Shown piece by piece: positions 8,425 to 18,849 of a DNA stretch of 64,000 nucleotides; the first letter of the stretch is position 1, and the number at the start of each line of letters is the position of its first letter. Below the pieces are notes generated by a model. The model did not search any database. It had not been told where the DNA came from and worked only from the letters and a program-made list of their open reading frames with translations. Location of the stretch: contig NZ_SRXV01000001.1 of the NCBI RefSeq assembly GCF_004793635.1, positions 992,501-1,056,500 on the forward strand, written 5' to 3'. Both the position numbers and the translations under genes were made by a program. The stretch comes from Marinicauda pacifica (GTDB lineage: Bacteria > Pseudomonadota > Alphaproteobacteria > Caulobacterales > Maricaulaceae).

Positions 8425-9601
8425 CAAATCCGACGAAACGCGCGATGCCGGCGACCGGTTGATCCTGCAGCGCGCCTTCATCGTCGTTCTGGCGCTGGGT
8501 ATCTCCGCAGTCTTCCTGTGGATGATCCGGGATTTTCTTTCGGTGCTGTTCCTGGCGGCCGTGCTGGCGCTGCTGCTTATGCCCGTGCAGCAGAACCTCG
8601 CCCGCCTTCTGGGCGGCCGGGCCCGCATCGCGGCCAGCCTTGTGATGGTGCTCACCGCAGTCGTGATCCTGCTGCCGGTCAGTGCGATGCTGTTCCTGAT
8701 TGCGCGCCAGGCAGTGGAGGTCACCCAGGCCATCACGCCCTGGCTCCAGGACCAGGTTGCGGCCTGGCGCCAGGACGGTGTGGGCGCGCTGCCCGGATGG
8801 ATGCCGTTTCAGGACGTCATAATAACCTATCAGGGCGAGCTGACGAGCCAGCTCGGTGATCTGGCGTCGCGGGCCGGGACCATGATCGTCAGCGCGCTGC
8901 GAAGCGCGACGGGCAATGTCTTCGCGCTTTTCCTGCATGTCATCGTGCTGATCTTCGCGCTCTACCTCTTCTTGATGTCGGGCAGAACCATGGCCGCCAA
9001 TACGATCAACCTGATCCCGATGGCACCGAAGGATCGCGAATTGCTGGCCGAGCGCGCGCTCTCGACCATCCGCGCGACGGTCAAGGGCACGTTCGTGATT
9101 GCGGTCGTGCAAGGGGTGCTCACCGGGATCGCCCTGGCGATATGCGGCATTCCCGGCGCCGCCTTCTGGGGCGGCGTGGCGGGCGTGCTATCCATTGTGC
9201 CGCTGGTCGGCCCGCCCCTGGTCTGGGGTCCGGCCGCGCTCTTTCTCTGGTTTGACGGCCAGATCGCCGCGTCGATCGGTCTGGCGCTCTACGGCTCCCT
9301 CTTTGTCGGGGTGATCGACAATGTCCTGCGCCCGATCCTGGTCGGCCAGGACACGAAAATGCCTGACCTCCTGATCCTGATTTCGACCGTCGGGGGTCTG
9401 ACGCTATTCGGGCCGGTCGGTCTGATCATCGGCCCGGTGATCGCCGCACTCTTCATCTCGGTCTGGTACATCTACGCCCAGTCCTACGCGCCGCTTCTGA
9501 ACGAGGATCGGGGCGAGCCCCCGTTGGTCTCGAGTGCCGAGACAGAGGACGATCGCGCGATCGGCGGGCGCGTCGACGATACCGACCGGCGGACTCCCTA
9601 G
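8417..9601 (+). CDS. AI-2E family transporter (PerM/UPF0118)
   Basis: 394 residues from ATG 8417, which overlaps the DctM stop. Two N-terminal hydrophobic helices, an amphipathic middle region (about 90-170) and five to six C-terminal helices with LSIVPLVGPPLVWGPAA and DNVLRPILVGQD are typical of the family. Members have been linked to export of small molecules or sodium/proton antiport; the AI-2 name is historical and the substrate here is unknown. The overlap implies translational coupling with the TRAP genes. It is convergent with the M48 protease gene; the two stop codons lie in one CTAG. Confidence 0.85.
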   Translation: MTDKSDETRDAGDRLILQRAFIVVLALGISAVFLWMIRDFLSVLFLAAVLALLLMPVQQNLARLLGGRARIAASLVMVLTAVVILLPVSAMLFLIARQAVEVTQAITPWLQDQVAAWRQDGVGALPGWMPFQDVIITYQGELTSQLGDLASRAGTMIVSALRSATGNVFALFLHVIVLIFALYLFLMSGRTMAANTINLIPMAPKDRELLAERALSTIRATVKGTFVIAVVQGVLTGIALAICGIPGAAFWGGVAGVLSIVPLVGPPLVWGPAALFLWFDGQIAASIGLALYGSLFVGVIDNVLRPILVGQDTKMPDLLILISTVGGLTLFGPVGLIIGPVIAALFISVWYIYAQSYAPLLNEDRGEPPLVSSAETEDDRAIGGRVDDTDRRTP

Positions 9602-10599
9602 ACCGGGGCTTCCCCGGCCCGTCCCCCGCCATACTCGACCAGAGCGGCGATACGTTTGTCGATCGGCGGATGGGTGGCGAACAGGCCGGCGAATCCGGTT
9701 TCATGATCGTACAGGAACATTTCGCGTACTTCGCGCGGCGCCTTCTCGATCTTCGGGTCGGCGGAAATTTTCTGGAGCGCGCGGATCATCGCGTCGGGAT
9801 TCTTGGTCAGCTCGACCGCCCCGGCATCCGCCATGAATTCTCTCCGCCGCGACAGGGCAAACCGGATCACGACCGCCAGTGCGTAGGCGACCGCCACGAT
9901 GGCAACGCCGATGAGCACGATGACGATCGCGTTGCCTCCCTTGCCGCGGCGCGCTCCTCCGACACGGTTCAGCGAACCGTGCAACAGTCCGCGCGCCATG
10001 ATCTCCGCGACCACCGAAATGATGCCGGCGAAGATCACCGAGATGACCAGAAGCCGCACATCATTGTGCCGGATGTGGCTGAGCTCGTGGGCCAGCACCG
10101 CCTCGATCTCGTCACGCTCGAGCGTTTCCATCAGGCCGCGCGTCACTGTAATCGAATACTGGCCCTGCTTCAGTCCGCTTGCATAGGCGTTGCGCGCGCC
10201 CGTCTCGATGACGCGAAGGTCCGGCATCGTGATCCCACGCGAGATGCAAAGGTTTTCAAGCAGGTTGTAGAGCTCTGCCTCCTCGCTACGCGAGACCTTG
10301 CGGGCCCCGGTCATCGAATCGATCATCGCCTGATGGCCAAACCAGGCGACGATGAACCAGAGCCCGGCCCCGATCAGCGCAAAGGGGAGCACCACCGGCA
10401 GCTGCCGGGCGGCCTCGCCGAAGGCCAGGCCAACCGCCTGCCCTTTATAGGCAGGCCCGCTGCCCCCCGCGACCGCACCGAAGATCAGGATCCCGGCGTA
10501 AAGCAAAAGGCAGAGCAGGAGCGGAAAGCCTGCCAGAAGCAGAATCGATTTTAGATTGTTGTTCCAGATATAGGTCCGCAGGCCGACCGCTTTTATCAT
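9598..10599 (-). CDS. M48 family zinc metalloprotease, HtpX-like membrane protein
   Basis: 333 residues. Two N-terminal hydrophobic helices precede the M48 domain. The zinc motif HELSHIRHND (HExxH) lies near residues 170-180, and the third ligand glutamate is in SRRREFMADAGAVEL after another pair of membrane segments. The C-terminus has the FATHPPIDKRI motif of the family. It probably cleaves misfolded membrane proteins at the inner membrane. lemA lies 47 nt upstream on the same strand, a pairing often seen for HtpX-like proteases and LemA. Confidence 0.92.
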   Translation of the reverse strand: MIKAVGLRTYIWNNNLKSILLLAGFPLLLCLLLYAGILIFGAVAGGSGPAYKGQAVGLAFGEAARQLPVVLPFALIGAGLWFIVAWFGHQAMIDSMTGARKVSRSEEAELYNLLENLCISRGITMPDLRVIETGARNAYASGLKQGQYSITVTRGLMETLERDEIEAVLAHELSHIRHNDVRLLVISVIFAGIISVVAEIMARGLLHGSLNRVGGARRGKGGNAIVIVLIGVAIVAVAYALAVVIRFALSRRREFMADAGAVELTKNPDAMIRALQKISADPKIEKAPREVREMFLYDHETGFAGLFATHPPIDKRIAALVEYGGGRAGEAPV

Positions 10600-10646
10600 G
10601 GTGTCGCGATCCTTGGGTCACCCGGACCTGCCCGGCGGCGACCGGA

Positions 10647-11213
10647 CTAGAAGCTGACGTTCGGCGCAGCTTCCACACGCGCACGCTCGGTCGTCGCGAC
10701 CTCGAAGAACTCCTCGGTCTTGAAGCCAAACGGACCGGCAAGCAGCACGGCGGGGAATTGCTCGATCGCGGTGTTGTATTCGGCGACGGCATTGTTGAAG
10801 AAGCGCCGTGCGGCCGCGATCTTGTTTTCCAGCTCGGCGAGCTCGGTCTGGAGCGACAGGAAGTTCTGGTTCGCCTTCAGGTCGGGATAGCTTTCCGAGA
10901 GGGCAAAGAGCTGGCGAAGCGCGCCGGACAGCATGTTCTCGGCCTGGGCCTGATCTTTCAGGCTGCCGGCATCGACGGCCTGCTGACGGGCTTTCACGAC
11001 GTTTTCCAGCGTGTCCTTTTCGTGCGTGGCATAGCCCTTCACCGTCTCGACCAGGTTGGGCACCAGATCGTGGCGCTGTTTCAGCTGGACATCGATATCG
11101 CCCCAGGCCTGACGCGTCGTCTGACGAAGCGCGACGAGCCGGTTGTAAACCAGGGTCACGATGACCGCGGCCACGATCACGATAATCAGGATTGTCATTC
11201 CGATGCCCATCAA
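10647..11213 (-). CDS. lemA: LemA family protein
   Basis: 188 residues: one N-terminal transmembrane helix (about 5-23), then a helical extracytoplasmic domain with YNRLVALRQTTRQAWGDI, QLKQRHDLVPNLVETVKGYA and YNTAIEQFPAVLLAGPFGF, all diagnostic of LemA. The family's molecular role is poorly defined. The linked downstream M48 protease suggests a joint envelope function. It starts 30 nt after parC, with a weak hairpin in between, so read-through from parC is possible. Confidence 0.92.
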   Translation of the reverse strand: MMGIGMTILIIVIVAAVIVTLVYNRLVALRQTTRQAWGDIDVQLKQRHDLVPNLVETVKGYATHEKDTLENVVKARQQAVDAGSLKDQAQAENMLSGALRQLFALSESYPDLKANQNFLSLQTELAELENKIAAARRFFNNAVAEYNTAIEQFPAVLLAGPFGFKTEEFFEVATTERARVEAAPNVSF

Positions 11214-11243
11214 ACGAATCCTTCAAAGGGTTGCGGGCCGAGC

Positions 11244-13523
<2,280 letters not shown>

Positions 13524-13742
13524 GCCCGGCCCTCTGATTCGCGTGTGGGGTCAGTATAGGAAGGCGAGACCGGCTTGGCTTGAGCGACGCTCAGAAACGG
13601 GTGCAGTGAGAGTCGGGTCACGACACCGCCTCCTACTACCACGACTATCACGACGCTCATGGGGACAGGTGACGTGCAGCGTTGAGAAAGAGCGCGCGCA
13701 GTATGCAGGTGACTGGCGGCACGGGGAGAACCGAAATTCCGC

Positions 13743-13762
13743 TTCCCGGTGAAAACCGGGAA
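13743..13762. terminator. Perfect 8-bp stem-loop between recO and parC
   Basis: TTCCCGGT-GAAA-ACCGGGAA: an 8-bp stem with a GNRA-type loop on the plus strand (TTTC on the minus strand), 7 nt beyond the recO stop. No strong T-tract follows on the minus strand, so termination of recO is possible but not certain. The rest of 13524-13769 holds no confident gene; a valine-rich short frame there is discussed under findings. Confidence 0.4.
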
Positions 13763-13769
13763 ACCACCC

Positions 13770-14498
13770 TCACACCATCCCCGCCGCCGCCAGACGGTCG
13801 ATCATGCGCAGGCGGGCCTCGGGCAGGACCCGGTCGGAGGGCCAGAGGACGCGGCGTTCGAGGAAATAGCCGGTCAGGATCAGGCCCGCCTGGACGTCAC
13901 CGGAGCGAAGCGCACCCTGCCCGGTCATGAAGCCTGGAAGGGCCAGCAGCTTGTCCTTGTAGGGTTCGCCGGCGCCGGAACTCACGGCGCGCCCCGTACG
14001 CGGACTGACGTAGACGAGATCGTCAGTGTGACCGGTCGCGGCGCATTTGCGAAGATCAAGCCCGTAGCCGAGATCGGCCAGCAGGCCCGCCTCCCACTGC
14101 ACGTAGATCGCCGGCCACACACCGGATTCGTCGAGCGAGGATACAAGCACCTCAAACCCGTCGGCCACGGCCGGGTGCGCCTCGCGTTCGGGCAGACCGG
14201 CAACCGCGACCGCGCAGGCGGCATTGAGACCAGACAGGGCAAGCGGGTCTTCCATCAGGGCACCGGCCGAGAGGTCTTCCGCCTCGATCTGGAAATTGCC
14301 CAGATGCTCGTCGAGGCGCGCACGCCAGTGGGCCTGCACGCGGTTACCCGGCTGCAGCACGGGGCGCATGGAGCGCGAGCGCCCGCCGCGCACCAGCCCG
14401 GCATGCCGGCCATGATCGCGGGTCAGGATCTCCACGATTGCGGAGGTTTCCCCATGCCCGCGCACGGAAATTATGCGTCCGGATTCGGTCCATTCCAT
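13770..14498 (-). CDS. recO: DNA repair protein RecO
   Basis: 242 residues. The N-terminal OB-fold segment has SVRGHGETSAIVEILTRDHG and GGRSRSMRPVLQPGN. The C-terminal part has DLGYGLDLRKCAATGHTDDL and YVSPRTGRAVS, typical of RecO from this class. It mediates RecA loading in the RecFOR pathway. The era-recO order is conserved in many alphaproteobacteria; here a repeat-bearing gap of 206 nt separates them. Confidence 0.95.
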   Translation of the reverse strand: MEWTESGRIISVRGHGETSAIVEILTRDHGRHAGLVRGGRSRSMRPVLQPGNRVQAHWRARLDEHLGNFQIEAEDLSAGALMEDPLALSGLNAACAVAVAGLPEREAHPAVADGFEVLVSSLDESGVWPAIYVQWEAGLLADLGYGLDLRKCAATGHTDDLVYVSPRTGRAVSSGAGEPYKDKLLALPGFMTGQGALRSGDVQAGLILTGYFLERRVLWPSDRVLPEARLRMIDRLAAAGMV

Positions 14499-14539
14499 GA
14501 GCGGTGTCTACCATGATGCGGGCGATGGGTGGTGCTCGT

Positions 14540-14682
14540 CATCCGATCCTTCGAGGGCCGCTACGCGGCCACCTCAGGATGAGGGACGGGACGACATCAG
14601 CTTGCTGTGTTTCAACAAACCTCACCTCCGCCCACTTCCCTCATGCTGAGGCGCGAGCAAAGCGAGCCTCGAAGCATCGGAG
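14540..14682. repeat. Pair of inverted REP-like palindromic repeats between recO and era
   Basis: Two imperfect palindromes in opposite orientation. The first (about 14540-14585) reads from ATCCTTCGAG through the stem GGCCGC-TAC-GCGGCC to CTCAGGATGAGG. The second (about 14638-14682) runs from CCCTCATGCTGAGG through GCGAGCAAAGCGAGC to CCTCGAAGCAT. Each folds into a bulged hairpin. This matches the abundant intergenic REP sequences of many alphaproteobacteria (core TCCTTCGA...CTCAGGATGAG). The 50 nt between them has no feature I recognise. No other copy was noticed in the window. Confidence 0.75.
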
Positions 14683-14704
14683 GGCAGGCGCCAGCCAAGA
14701 ACTC

Positions 14705-15649
14705 CTAAGCCTCGAAATCCAGGCCGATGGAGGTGTAGCGGCCGCGCTGTTCCTGCCAGCCCGGTTTGACGATAACACGCAGGAAGAGATGGACCTTGCG
14801 GCCAAGCTGGTCCTGCAGCTCCTCACGCGCCTTCTGGCCGATCTCCTTGATGACCGCCCCGCCCTTTCCGACCACGATGGGTTTGTGGCGTTCGGCATCC
14901 AGGATGATGGCCTGATCGATCTTGACCGAGCCGTCGCGATGCTCTTCCCACGTCTCTGTCTCCACCATCGCATTATAGGGCAGCTCGTCATGGACGCGCA
15001 GGAAGAGCTTCTCGCGCGTCACCTCGGCGGCGAGCAGGCGTTCTGGCAGGTCCGCGATCTGGTCCTCGGGATAGAGCCACGGCCCTTCCGGCATGGATTT
15101 GGCCAGATGCTCGCCGAGCGCCTGCGTGCCGTCACCCTTGAGTGCGGAGATCATGAAGACCTCGTCATAGACACCTGATTCAAATAGCGTTTGAGTGATC
15201 ACGAATAGCTCTTCACGCTTCATGCCGTCAATCTTGTTCAGCGCCAGGACAGCCTTGCGGTCCGCATTGCGCAGGCCTTCGATCACACGGTCGACATCCT
15301 GGCCGGAGCGCGCATCCTGGCCCTTGGCCTTGCCGGCGAAGACCAGCGACTGGGCGGGGGCGTCGACGACATGGACGATGACGTCCGCGTCGTCCGCGCC
15401 GGCCCAGGCGGCCGCCACCATGGCCCTATCGAGCCGGCGGCGCGGCGCGAACACGCCCGGCGTGTCGACCAGCACGATCTGGGTGCGCGCCACGATGGCG
15501 ACGCCGCGCACCTGAAAGCGCGTGGTCTGCACCTTGTGGGTGACGATGGACACCTTTCGCCCGACCAGCTGGTTGACCAGGGTCGACTTGCCGGCATTGG
15601 GAGCCCCGATGATGGCGGCAAAGCCGGCGCGGGTCGGGTTATCGGTCAT
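14705..15649 (-). CDS. era: GTPase Era
   Basis: 314 residues from ATG 15649, 11 nt inside the end of rnc. GTPase motifs: G1 GAPNAGKST, G3 DTPGVF, G4 NKID. A C-terminal KH domain has VVGKGGAVIKEIGQKAREEL and the FLRVIVKPGW end. Era binds the 3' end of 16S rRNA and assists 30S assembly. An in-frame ATG at 15655 is an alternative start. Overlap with rnc implies coupled translation, as in many bacteria. Confidence 0.96.
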   Translation of the reverse strand: MTDNPTRAGFAAIIGAPNAGKSTLVNQLVGRKVSIVTHKVQTTRFQVRGVAIVARTQIVLVDTPGVFAPRRRLDRAMVAAAWAGADDADVIVHVVDAPAQSLVFAGKAKGQDARSGQDVDRVIEGLRNADRKAVLALNKIDGMKREELFVITQTLFESGVYDEVFMISALKGDGTQALGEHLAKSMPEGPWLYPEDQIADLPERLLAAEVTREKLFLRVHDELPYNAMVETETWEEHRDGSVKIDQAIILDAERHKPIVVGKGGAVIKEIGQKAREELQDQLGRKVHLFLRVIVKPGWQEQRGRYTSIGLDFEA

Positions 15650-16328
15650 CTGCATTCTCTTTTCTGAGGAGTGCGCGCGCTGCGGCGCGCTGAGCATCTT
15701 GTTTCGAGGCGCCTTCGGCCTGCGCAGCTCCGGCGCCGCCCACGCTGACTTCCACGGTGAAGACGGGGCGGTGGTCGGGACCCGAGCGCGAGACCGTCTT
15801 GTAAACCGGCGCGGACTTGTCGTTTGCCGCTGCCCATTCCTGCAGGCGGCTCTTGGGATCCTTGGGTCTGTGGATCATCTCGGTCAGGTCTTCGGCCCAG
15901 TAGGTCTCGAAGAAGGTGCCGGAGGCCTCCAGGCCGCCATCGAGGTAGAGCGCGCCGATGATCGCCTCGCAAGCATCGCCCAGGATCGAGGTCTTTTCGC
16001 GGCCGCCGAGCCGCTCCTCGGCCGGGCTCATCTGCAAGGCATCCCCGAGCCCGGCGCGCCGGGCGGCGCGCGCGCACGCCTCCTTGTTGACGATGGCGTT
16101 GAGGCGATGGGCCAGACCGCCCTCGTCCAGCCCCTCGAAGGCGCCAAACAGGCGTTCGGCCGCCATCAGGCCCAGCACACGGTCGCCGAGGAATTCGAGG
16201 CGCTCGTTGGACGTGGCGCGCCGCCGGCCATCACCATAGCTGGCATGGGTCAGCGCGCGTTCGAGAAGCGCGTCGTCACGGAAATGGTAGCCGATATGAT
16301 CCTGAAACTGCTTGACCCGGTCACTCAA
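15639..16328 (-). CDS. rnc: Ribonuclease III
   Basis: 229 residues. The endonuclease domain carries the signature NERLEFLGDRVLGL (around residues 40-53), with further acidic residues in LGDACEAIIGALYLDGG. A double-stranded RNA-binding domain occupies about residues 155-225 and ends QDAQRAAARALL. It processes rRNA precursors and structured RNAs. It starts 3 nt after lepB and overlaps era. Confidence 0.96.
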   Translation of the reverse strand: MSDRVKQFQDHIGYHFRDDALLERALTHASYGDGRRRATSNERLEFLGDRVLGLMAAERLFGAFEGLDEGGLAHRLNAIVNKEACARAARRAGLGDALQMSPAEERLGGREKTSILGDACEAIIGALYLDGGLEASGTFFETYWAEDLTEMIHRPKDPKSRLQEWAAANDKSAPVYKTVSRSGPDHRPVFTVEVSVGGAGAAQAEGASKQDAQRAAARALLRKENADDR

Positions 16329-16331
16329 CGT

Positions 16332-17120
16332 CTAATGTGCTCCCACGCGCGTGGCCGTGCGGGCCTGGCGTATCCGCGTCCAGGTCCACGGCTTGATCAG
16401 ATTGAAGTCCGGCCGCACCGATAGCAGAACGTAATCGGCCCGTCCCACGATGTGCGCGGCAGGGACCAGGCCGGGACCGAAGGGCCGCGGCACCCGGCTG
16501 TCGCGGGATTCGTCGCGATTGTCGCCCAGCACGAAGTAATGGCCCGCAGGCACCTCGAACGCGGCCACATGATCGAGCTCGCTCGCGCCGCGATCCAGAA
16601 CCGTATAGCCCTGCCCGTCGGCCATTTCCTCACGCAGCGATTCAAGACCCGTCAGGGCGTCCGCGCCGAGCGCGACCTGGCCGAGCGCGCTGCCGTTGAG
16701 ATAAACCGCGCCGCCATGCATCGCAATCTGGTCACCCGGCAGGCCGATGACACGTTTCACATACGCCTGGCGCGGCTCGTGCGGCGCGCGAAAGACCAGG
16801 ACGTCGCCATGCTCCGGCTGGCGCTCGAACACCCGTTCGCCCCGAAGCGGTCCGGCAAGCGGGAGCGAGGCGCGCGAATAGCCGTAGGCGAACTTGGATA
16901 CGATGACGTAATCGCCCGCCAGAAGATTGGGCGTCATCGACCCTGTCGGGATGTAAAAGGGCTGGTAGGCGAAGGTGCGCACCGCCATCGCGATCAGGAA
17001 GGCAATCGCGAAGGCCCGCATGATGCGCAGCGCCGCCCGGCCCTGCACTGGCGCGGCCGCCGGGACGGTCGCGACCGCGGGCGCGACACTGTTGGCCGCG
17101 TAGGTGGAGCGCCTAGCCAC
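16332..17120 (-). CDS. lepB: Signal peptidase I
   Basis: 262 residues. A hydrophobic helix (about 31-51) precedes the catalytic serine in [15 protein letters not shown]. The general-base lysine is in [14 protein letters not shown], and [13 protein letters not shown] is the conserved box D/E. The enzyme removes Sec signal peptides at the outer face of the inner membrane. The gene overlaps acpS by 8 nt and belongs to the pyrE-pdxJ-acpS-lepB-rnc-era transcript. Confidence 0.96.
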   Translation of the reverse strand: MARRSTYAANSVAPAVATVPAAAPVQGRAALRIMRAFAIAFLIAMAVRTFAYQPFYIPTGSMTPNLLAGDYVIVSKFAYGYSRASLPLAGPLRGERVFERQPEHGDVLVFRAPHEPRQAYVKRVIGLPGDQIAMHGGAVYLNGSALGQVALGADALTGLESLREEMADGQGYTVLDRGASELDHVAAFEVPAGHYFVLGDNRDESRDSRVPRPFGPGLVPAAHIVGRADYVLLSVRPDFNLIKPWTWTRIRQARTATRVGAH

Positions 17121-17517
17121 GCGCGGGTACCGCCTCGATCGTCACGAAGGCCTGGGCCCAGGGGTGATCGTCGGTCAGGGTCAGCTGGACATTAGGCACG
17201 TGACCGTCCGGGATCAGCGCATTGAGCCGGTCGAGCGCGGCTCCGGAGAGCTGCATGGTCGGCTTGCCGCCGCGCTCGTTGACCACCGAAAGGTCGCGCC
17301 AGATCACACCGCGGTAGATTCCGGTGCCGAGCGCCTTCGCGCAGGCCTCCTTCGCGGCGAAGCGCTTGGCCAGCGTGTCGGCGAAGCGCATGCGGCTTTC
17401 GGCCTTGGCGCGTTCGACCTGGGAAAAGACCCGGTTGATGAAGCGGTCGCCAAACCGGTCGATGGAGCGCTCGATCCGCCTGATGTCGATAATATCGGTG
17501 CCGATGCCGACGATCAC
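17113..17517 (-). CDS. acpS: Holo-[acyl-carrier-protein] synthase
   Basis: 134 residues, the standard AcpS size. [16 protein letters not shown] and [17 protein letters not shown] contain the Mg2+/CoA-binding Asp and Glu. It transfers 4'-phosphopantetheine from CoA to ACP. Start and stop both overlap neighbours (ATGA with pdxJ), indicating tight coupling. Confidence 0.96.
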   Translation of the reverse strand: MIVGIGTDIIDIRRIERSIDRFGDRFINRVFSQVERAKAESRMRFADTLAKRFAAKEACAKALGTGIYRGVIWRDLSVVNERGGKPTMQLSGAALDRLNALIPDGHVPNVQLTLTDDHPWAQAFVTIEAVPARG

Positions 17518-18263
17518 GCTGCGGCCTCGCTACGCGCTTCGTCCATCAGGGCGCGCATGCGCCGGATGGCGGTATCCAGCCCGGAGAATATCGCCTCTCC
17601 AATCAGGAAATGGCCGATATTCAGCTCCACGATTTGCGGGATGGCCGCAACCGGTTTGACAGTATCGAAGGTCAGGCCGTGCCCGGCATGGATCTCCAGT
17701 CCGCGCTTATGCCCGTCCGCAGCCGCCTGGCGTAGACGGTCCAGCTCCCGTTCCGCGTCTTGCGTGCGCCCGGCAAAGCACAGCTCGACATATTTGCCTG
17801 TATGCAGCTCGACCACCGCGGCGCCGAGCGCGTGAGCCACCGCGATCTGGACCGGATCCGGCTCGATGAACAGCGAGACCCGGCAGCCGGCCTCGGTCAG
17901 CTGTTCGATGAAGGGGCGTAGCTGGCCGTGATGGGCTGCGACATCGAGCCCGCCCTCCGTGGTCCGTTCCTCGCGTTTTTCCGGCACGATGCAGGCGGCA
18001 TGCGGGCGGTGCCTGAGCGCGATCGCAAGCATTTCCTGCGTGGCAGCCATCTCGAAATTGAGCGGCACCTCGATCGCTTCGATCAGGCGTTCGATGTCCT
18101 GGTCGCCGATATGGCGCCGGTCCTCGCGCAGATGCGCCGTGATACCGTCCGCGCCCGCTTTCTGCGCCTGCAGGGCCGCGCGCACCGGGTCGGGATGCGC
18201 GCCGCCGCGCGCATTCCGGATCGTGGCCACATGGTCGATATTGACGCCGAGCCGCAGCGTCAT
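17514..18263 (-). CDS. pdxJ: Pyridoxine 5'-phosphate synthase
   Basis: 249 residues. The N-terminal [20 protein letters not shown] and the motifs [12 protein letters not shown] and [11 protein letters not shown] are characteristic of PdxJ, a TIM-barrel enzyme that condenses 1-deoxyxylulose 5-phosphate with 3-amino-2-oxopropyl phosphate in vitamin B6 synthesis. It overlaps pyrE and acpS by 4 nt each. Confidence 0.97.
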   Translation of the reverse strand: MTLRLGVNIDHVATIRNARGGAHPDPVRAALQAQKAGADGITAHLREDRRHIGDQDIERLIEAIEVPLNFEMAATQEMLAIALRHRPHAACIVPEKREERTTEGGLDVAAHHGQLRPFIEQLTEAGCRVSLFIEPDPVQIAVAHALGAAVVELHTGKYVELCFAGRTQDAERELDRLRQAAADGHKRGLEIHAGHGLTFDTVKPVAAIPQIVELNIGHFLIGEAIFSGLDTAIRRMRALMDEARSEAAA

Positions 18264-18847
18264 GCCTGCAAGCCCCGGCTGCCCGGCTTCACGGCCGGGA
18301 TGCGTTCGAGTTCGGGCGGCAGATCGTCAGCCGGGTAGGCCGGGAAGGTCACGCTGGCCAGCGCCGTCAACGGAACGCCGACATCGGCGCGTCCCCCCGA
18401 CCGGTCGACCAGACAGCCCTCGGCAACAACCTTCGCGCCGGTCTTCTCTACCGCGGCGATGCATTCGCGCGAGGAGAGGCCGGTTGTCACGATGTCCTCG
18501 ATGATCAGAACCCGGTCGCCCCGGTTGAGTTCGAAGCCGCGGCGCAGGCGGAACTCGCCCTCTTCGCGCTCCACGAACAGGAAGGGCAGTTTGAGGTGGC
18601 GAGAGGTCTCGTAGCCGGGAATGATGCCGCCCATCGCCGGTGAGACGATGGCCGTCAGCTCCTCGGTCACCTCCGCGCCGATCTTCGCGGCAAGTGCCTT
18701 GCACAGACGCTCGGTGCGCGCGGCGTCGCGGAAGACGAGCGCTTTCTGCAGGAAGATGGGGCTGCGCAGGCCCGAAGACAGAATGAAGTGACCTTCCAGC
18801 AAAGCGCCCGCTTCACGGAATTCGTCCAGGACCTCGTCGCTGGTCAT
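18260..18847 (-). CDS. pyrE: Orotate phosphoribosyltransferase
   Basis: 195 residues. The PRPP-binding motif is [14 protein letters not shown] (around residues 110-123). The N-terminal [17 protein letters not shown] and [11 protein letters not shown] fit the longer, Thermus/archaeal-like PyrE type. It forms OMP in pyrimidine synthesis. It starts 2 nt after the stop of the upstream (p)ppGpp synthetase gene. Confidence 0.94.
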   Translation of the reverse strand: MTSDEVLDEFREAGALLEGHFILSSGLRSPIFLQKALVFRDAARTERLCKALAAKIGAEVTEELTAIVSPAMGGIIPGYETSRHLKLPFLFVEREEGEFRLRRGFELNRGDRVLIIEDIVTTGLSSRECIAAVEKTGAKVVAEGCLVDRSGGRADVGVPLTALASVTFPAYPADDLPPELERIPAVKPGSRGLQA

Positions 18848-18849
18848 GC

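Noticed and set aside
7213..8736. Roughly 500-codon open frame antisense to the TRAP permease and AI-2E genes
   Set aside because: Its composition (runs of His, Arg, Gln, Asp) is typical of an antisense frame over high-GC membrane-protein genes, and it has no family resemblance.
13620..13685. Plus-strand threonine-rich frame (TTPPPTTTTITTL) resembling a thr operon leader peptide
   Set aside because: The frame has no ATG, GTG or TTG between its upstream stop at 13581 and the threonine run, and the next gene downstream (recO) is on the other strand.
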